NCBI GenBank assembly: GCA_026417815.1
Contig: JAOACN010000384.1
Coordinates: forward strand, 1-9,828
Direction of reading: 5' to 3'
DNA length: 9,828 bases
From: Chloroflexaceae bacterium
Lineage (GTDB): Bacteria > Chloroflexota > Chloroflexia > Chloroflexales > Chloroflexaceae
Shown: piece after piece, positions 6,465 through 9,828 of the stretch
Layout of the letters: each line of letters begins with the position of its first letter
Position numbering within the stretch: position 1 is the stretch's first letter
The notes under the pieces: model-generated
What the model was told of the DNA's origin: nothing
Databases searched by the model: none
Seen by the model: the letters and a program-made list of their open reading frames with translations, nothing else
Translations under genes and position numbers: made by a program

Positions 6465-6641
6465 AGTCGCCCGGCGGGCCGATGGGCGGCGGCACGTGCA
6501 GAACGTTTCGTCGCACCCCTCCCCGTCTTCGTGAGCGCAGTTGCCAGTCAGGTGCAACCTGCTGCATGCATCACGGCGCCGCAAACGAACCGGGGTGCGC
6601 CGGGGAGAGCGGTTGCCGCCAATGAAGGTCGGTGAGACGTG

Positions 6642-8189
6642 ATGCGCAAGTTACTCGTGGTGCTGGGGTTGCCGATTGACAGCCTGACATTGGACGAGGC
6701 CCTCGATCGGTGTGAAGAGTTCATCGCTGCCGGGCGGACAACCGGGCGCACCCACCAGATCGCCACCGTCAACACCCACTTCGTTGTTAACGCGCTGCAG
6801 GATCCCGAGTTGCGCCGGATTCTGCAGGAAGCAGACATGACCACCGCCGACGGCATGCCCCTGGTGTGGGCCTCGCGCCTCCTGGGCGCGCCGCTCCCTG
6901 GAAGGGTGACCGGCGCAGACATGGTGCCGGCCCTGGCAGCTCGCGCCGCCCGGCGCGGCTATTCGATCTACTTCCTCGGAGCGCGTGAAGGCGTGGCGGC
7001 CCGCGCCGCTGCGATTCTGCAACGCCGCTATCCGGGCCTCAAGGTGGCCGGCGTGCATTCGCCACCCCTGACTACCCTGCTGGAGATGGACCGAACCATC
7101 GTTGAGCGGGTGCGCGATGCGCGGCCCGACATCTTGCTGGTGGCCTTTGGCAATCCAAAGCAGGAAAAGTGGATCCGCATGCACGCCCCTGAACTGAGGG
7201 TGCCCGTCTGCATCGGCGTCGGCGCCACCCTGGATTTCATCGTCGGCGTGACGAAGCGCGCTCCCCTGTGGATGCAACGGAGCGGCCTGGAGTGGGCCTA
7301 CCGCGTGATGCAGGAACCGCGCAGACTCTTCAAACGATATTTGCGTGACTTCTTCCACTTCGGTGTCTCGTTTGCTCGCCAGTGGTGGCTGATGGGGCCG
7401 CTCGCGGTCGCGAACGACGCCCCTGCCCGACCCGTGGCGGACATTGCCGCGGATGGCGGTGAACCAGCGACGAACGGGGCCGGCATGCCGGTAATTCACA
7501 TCCGCGGCCGGCTTACCGCCACGAGCAGCCCCGCCTTGCTGCGCGAGGCGCGCGGCGTTCTGCAACGTTCCGCCAGTCTGGTGCTGAACCTGGCAGACAC
7601 CGAGTTTGTGGACAGCGCCGGCATAGGCGCGCTGGTAGCGGTGGCCCACCAGGCGCGCGCCTCGGGCGGCACCCTCTACCTGAAGGATGTGCCGGCGCCG
7701 GTCAACCGGCTCCTGGCGCTTCTGAAACTTACTACCGTGTTCGCCCTGCTGCCTGATGCCATGGCTGATGCCACCGGACACCCGGCGCCGGAGTGGTCCG
7801 GTGACGTGCAACAGGCCCCGAATGGCTGGCTTGTGGTTCGCGCGCCCCGCACCTTTGACGAGCGCACGGCCCCCCGGTTGCTCGAATGGTGCCAGACGCG
7901 CCTGATCGAAGCGCCCTGTCTCGTCGTTGACCTGTCCGAGACGGTCTTTGTCTCCAGCGCGGCGATGGTCACGCTCATCAGGCTTGATCGGATGGCGCGG
8001 GAGCGCGGTGGCGACCTGTGCGTGGTCGGGGGCTATGGAGAGGTGCTTCAAACCTTGCGGTTGGCGCAAGTCGATCGCCTGTTGCGGTTCTCTGACACGC
8101 TTGACGAAGCGCTCGCCACACCCGCCCGGTACGCCCGGGCGTTGGGCGGCGATGCCGTGCTTACGACGGAGCGCGAGCGGGCTTCGTGA
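6642..8189 (+). CDS. WecG/TagA/CpsF-family glycosyltransferase fused to two STAS domains
   Basis: Residue numbers count from a GTG at 6639; I prefer the ATG at 6642 because GGTGA at 6631-6635 lies 6 nt before it. Residues 1 to about 245 form a complete WecG/TagA/CpsF domain, a family that transfers N-acetylmannosaminuronic acid, ManNAc or similar sugars to polyprenyl-diphosphate-linked acceptors. Visible motifs are ATVNTHFVVNA (42-52), TADGMPLVW (69-77) with the likely catalytic Asp71, GRVTGADMVP (88-97), YFLGAREG (111-118) and VAFGNPKQEKW (168-178). After a linker come STAS domain 1 (about 284-375), with FVDSAGIGAL (323-332) carrying Ser326 at the site phosphorylated in SpoIIAA/RsbV, and STAS domain 2 (about 396-492), where the motif is FVSSAAM (437-443), so the preceding Asp is lost. 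Normal family members are only about 240-260 aa. The stand-alone STAS gene and RsbU-like gene follow on the same strand. No signal peptide or TM helix is evident, so it is likely cytoplasmic or membrane-associated. Confidence 0.9.
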   Translation: MRKLLVVLGLPIDSLTLDEALDRCEEFIAAGRTTGRTHQIATVNTHFVVNALQDPELRRILQEADMTTADGMPLVWASRLLGAPLPGRVTGADMVPALAARAARRGYSIYFLGAREGVAARAAAILQRRYPGLKVAGVHSPPLTTLLEMDRTIVERVRDARPDILLVAFGNPKQEKWIRMHAPELRVPVCIGVGATLDFIVGVTKRAPLWMQRSGLEWAYRVMQEPRRLFKRYLRDFFHFGVSFARQWWLMGPLAVANDAPARPVADIAADGGEPATNGAGMPVIHIRGRLTATSSPALLREARGVLQRSASLVLNLADTEFVDSAGIGALVAVAHQARASGGTLYLKDVPAPVNRLLALLKLTTVFALLPDAMADATGHPAPEWSGDVQQAPNGWLVVRAPRTFDERTAPRLLEWCQTRLIEAPCLVVDLSETVFVSSAAMVTLIRLDRMARERGGDLCVVGGYGEVLQTLRLAQVDRLLRFSDTLDEALATPARYARALGGDAVLTTERERAS

Positions 8190-8324
8190 GCAGGGTATGG
8201 CGCCGACGTGTGGTTGCCGCTGGCGCGATTGGAGATCGAGGGGCGGGGGCGCGGGCAACCCCGGGTTTCCCATACCCATTCAATGTAGATTAAGAATTGA
8301 ATCCGGTATAGCCCGCGAAGGATT

Positions 8325-8370
8325 CGCCGTGAGCCCTGGCCCGAGCCGGGACGAAGGCTCAGCCGCACGG
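8325..8370. repeat. Family C module, copy 2
   Basis: This 46 bp segment is identical to 6218-6263 except for one base. It contains inverted GAGCC/GGCTC words, so it can fold on its own. It lies in the apex of the first hairpin of the composite family A element. Confidence 0.75.
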
Positions 8371-8409
8371 CGGGCTTCGCATGGGTAGCCCGCGGCTTAC
8401 GCAGATTAA

Positions 8410-8506
8410 CTCTACGTTGTCACTTTGCCGCTGCCGGGGGTTGCAGGGCCGCAGGCCCCCTCCGAACCTCCTCCCAGCGGAAGCTGCGGCAAGGGACAAA
8501 AGAGAG
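8410..8506. repeat. Family B inverted-repeat element, copy 2
   Basis: The left end (CTCTACGTTGTCACTTTGCC) is identical to copy 1. The central GGCC-GCA-GGCC hairpin and CTCCTCCCAGC are retained, with a small insertion. The right arm has decayed (GCGGCAAGGGACAAAAGAGAG). The element lies between the two halves of family A copy 4. Confidence 0.7.
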
Positions 8507-8609
8507 ATAGGGCGAATACCAGTTTATATTCTTAATCTTCGTCAGCCACCGGATCACAGGGCGAATGCTGGTTTTATCCTTAACCTTCGTAAATGGCTAT
8601 GTTCACCTC

Positions 8610-8615
8610 AGGAGA
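8610..8615 (+). promoter_or_regulatory. Ribosome binding site fixing the start of the STAS gene
   Basis: AGGAGA lies 8 nt before the ATG at 8624. It rejects the longer in-frame version starting at 8381, whose first 81 codons would be translated from repeat DNA. Confidence 0.85.
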
Positions 8616-8623
8616 AGATTAAA

Positions 8624-8962
8624 ATGGACATGAAAACGTATGTCACAGAAGGAATACATATTCTTGAGATTAACGGTCGCTTTGACGCCAGTACCGTCCA
8701 GCCCGTTGCAACCTGGCTGGAACGGACGACCTCCACCCCTGGCGCGCGGGTGCTGGTCAATTTGACCGACACTACCTTTGTTGATTCGACCGCGCTGGCG
8801 ACGCTGGTGCAGGCGCTCAAACGCTGTCAGCAAATGCAGGGGGATCTCCACCTGTGCGGTATGCGCCGCCCTGTGCACATGATTTTCGAGCTCACCCGGC
8901 TCGATAAAGCCTTTAACATTTTTTCCGATAAGGAGGGGGCTCTGCAGGCGTTCGCAAAATAG
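8624..8962 (+). CDS. STAS-domain anti-sigma-factor antagonist-like protein (SpoIIAA/RsbV type)
   Basis: This 112 aa single-domain protein spans exactly one STAS fold. It starts with a beta-strand (VTEGIHILEINGRFDASTV, 7-25), then RVLVNLTDTTFVDSTALATLV (42-62) and GDLHLCGMRRPVHMIFELTRLDKAFNIF (73-100). Ser55 in the VDSTAL motif is the expected phosphorylation site, although the usual Gly two residues later is Ala. In partner switching such proteins, when dephosphorylated, bind an RsbW/SpoIIAB-type kinase and release its client; the kinase phosphorylates them and an RsbU/SpoIIE phosphatase resets them. Such a phosphatase is encoded 15 nt downstream, which supports the role. Its motif matches STAS domain 1 of the upstream glycosyltransferase, suggesting a shared kinase or phosphatase (inference). 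Confidence 0.88.
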   Translation: MDMKTYVTEGIHILEINGRFDASTVQPVATWLERTTSTPGARVLVNLTDTTFVDSTALATLVQALKRCQQMQGDLHLCGMRRPVHMIFELTRLDKAFNIFSDKEGALQAFAK

Positions 8963-8977
8963 GATCCTGGTGCGACT

Positions 8978-9828
8978 ATGCTTGTGGCGCTGCTCAGTTC
9001 GCAGTATACACGCTTCGCGGCCCTGGCCGAGTCCTGGTTGTCACTGGGCGCGACGGCATTCGGCATCTATCAAGATGGCCATCCCCTGGTCTACTGGCCC
9101 GCGGGTCATCGCCTCATGCGGCCAAGTTTGATGGCGCCAATTCTCCGCGGCGACGAGGAGCTTGGTGAGATCCGCGTCACCGGGGTGAAGGGAGAGGCCT
9201 TCCAACAGCGATTGCGCGCCGATGCCGAACTGATCGCCTATGTTCTGCAACTCGAAGAAGAGTTGCAGTTGATGACCGCCGATCTGGTGATCAGCCAGGA
9301 TCAGCAACTTGCGCTGTACCGGCTCACGCAGAGTATGCGCGACCTGGTCACGGTGGAGGAGATCCTGGGGGTGGTGCTGGCCGAGGCGATCCACTTGCTC
9401 AAGGCGCAGGGCGGTTTTGCCGCTTTCGAGCCGGTCCCACCCGAGACCCCGGTGCTGATCCAGCAACCCGCCGGCGTATTGCCCGATGAAATGGTGTGGG
9501 ATCTGTGTCGGCAAGGCTTCATCAGCGAACGCCCGATCATCCGTAGCGGGACCGATCCGGACGTGGCGTTGATGGGGGTGCATAACCTGCTCCACGTGCC
9601 GATCCGCATCCGCGGCAGGGTGATGGCAAGTCTGGGATTGATCAACCAGTCCGGCGGGTTTGACGCGCCCGGCATCAAACTGGCGCGCGCCCTCGCCGAC
9701 CAGGCCAGCGTCCAGGTAGAGCGCACGCTGCTCTACCAGGAGATGTTTCAGCAGACCCGCCTGCGTACCGAGATGGAACTGGCGCGGCGGGTTCAGGTGG
9801 ATCTGCTGCCTCGCGCGCTCCCCAGGAT
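8978..9828 (+). CDS. RsbU/SpoIIE-type serine phosphatase with GAF domain (3' end off the window)
   Basis: From the ATG at 8978 the frame stays open for 283 codons to the right edge. Residues 1 to about 100 form an uncharacterised N-terminal region ending in a Glu/Leu-rich helix (84-100). A GAF-like sensory domain follows (about 110-250), with the YRLTQSMRDLVTVEEILGVV start and a VPIRIRGRVMASLGLINQ strand pair. Then a linker helix leads to MELARRVQVDLLPRALP (266-282), the characteristic entry into the PP2C/SpoIIE phosphatase domain of RsbU-like proteins. The metal-binding Asp residues are beyond the edge. By family it dephosphorylates STAS proteins of the SpoIIAA/RsbV type. It starts 15 nt after the STAS stop codon, and AGGA at 8961-8964 overlaps that TAG stop codon, so the two are probably translationally coupled. 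The GAF domain would sense an unknown small molecule. Confidence 0.85.
   Translation, partial: MLVALLSSQYTRFAALAESWLSLGATAFGIYQDGHPLVYWPAGHRLMRPSLMAPILRGDEELGEIRVTGVKGEAFQQRLRADAELIAYVLQLEEELQLMTADLVISQDQQLALYRLTQSMRDLVTVEEILGVVLAEAIHLLKAQGGFAAFEPVPPETPVLIQQPAGVLPDEMVWDLCRQGFISERPIIRSGTDPDVALMGVHNLLHVPIRIRGRVMASLGLINQSGGFDAPGIKLARALADQASVQVERTLLYQEMFQQTRLRTEMELARRVQVDLLPRALPR

Larger units (their letters stand above)
6004..6517. repeat. 24 bp inverted repeats bracketing a cluster of palindromes
   Basis: The arm at 6004-6027 (containing GACGAAACGT and TGCACGT) recurs inverted at 6494-6517 with 21 of 24 bases identical. Each arm lies just outside a family A element, so the 514 bp segment is itself a large inverted structure with two A elements and one C module inside. 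There are no coding frames in the enclosed DNA. Confidence 0.6.
8284..8590. repeat. Composite family A element, copy 4, interrupted by C and B elements
   Basis: The left end (8284-8309, GATTAAGAATTGAATCCGGT and on) and the right end (8510-8548, GGCGAATACC...ATTCTTAATCTTCGTC) are family A termini. A second, decayed right end follows at about 8558-8590. Compared with copy 1, the C module interrupts the first hairpin loop (between GCCCG at 8311-8315 and CGGGC at 8371-8375). The B element replaces the central CAGCCGCCGGGCTACC part. It fills most of the 434 nt gap between the glycosyltransferase and STAS genes and ends about 20 nt before the latter's ribosome binding site. Confidence 0.7.

Noticed and set aside
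6651..8279. Minus-strand 542-residue frame opposite the glycosyltransferase-STAS gene
   Set aside because: It is the longest frame in the window, but the composition is His/Gln/Gly/Arg-rich and motif-free, while the plus strand has complete family motifs and a ribosome binding site.
3964..8590. CRISPR array suggested by multiple short repeats
   Set aside because: The repeats are palindromic, irregularly spaced, in both orientations and separated by genes. There is no regular spacer pattern and no cas gene.
8381..8623. 81-codon N-terminal extension of the STAS protein
   Set aside because: The extension is translated from repeat DNA, while a strong AGGAGA site precedes the ATG at 8624, which begins exactly at the STAS domain.

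Overview
The window is high-GC bacterial DNA. It carries most of a cell-surface polysaccharide (exopolysaccharide or O-antigen-like) export and assembly cluster, followed by genes of an anti-sigma-antagonist type regulatory module. Gene content, protein style and the many GC-rich palindromic repeats between genes look most like a filamentous member of the Chloroflexota (Roseiflexus/Chloroflexus-like). That placement is inference; the window has no rRNA or other phylogenetic marker.

Layout. The minus strand carries a polysaccharide assembly cluster, read right to left. It starts with a Wzz-type chain-length determinant (5326-4256), then a Wzx-type flippase (3828-2341), a CpsD/CapB-like P-loop protein without a usable Walker A motif (2215-1448), a small two-helix membrane protein starting with GTG (1379-1236), and a Wzy/O-antigen-ligase-like polymerase that runs off the left edge (954 to 1). 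A plausible promoter for the cluster lies at 5396-5423. From 5327 to 6638 there is a 1.3 kb divergent intergenic region rich in palindromic repeats.

The plus strand then carries a WecG/TagA/CpsF glycosyltransferase fused to two C-terminal STAS domains (6642-8189), a stand-alone STAS anti-sigma-antagonist-like protein (8624-8962), and the first 283 residues of a GAF-containing RsbU/SpoIIE-type phosphatase (8978 to beyond the right edge). The last two are closely spaced and probably co-transcribed.

How the genes may work together. The glycosyltransferase would add a sugar to a lipid-linked intermediate. Wzx would flip the finished unit, Wzy would polymerise it, and Wzz with the CpsD-like protein would set chain length. 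The STAS and phosphatase genes are the antagonist and phosphatase arms of a partner-switching system. Because STAS domains are also fused to the glycosyltransferase itself, polysaccharide synthesis may be controlled directly, at protein level, by a phospho-dependent partner switch. This is the most interesting hypothesis in the window. The RsbW-like kinase it needs is not in view.

Three families of non-coding repeats fill the gaps. Family A is a palindrome with long terminal inverted repeats. Family B is an 87-97 bp inverted-repeat element. Family C is a 46 bp module found at the apex of other hairpins. They are nested in one another, most clearly at 8284-8590.
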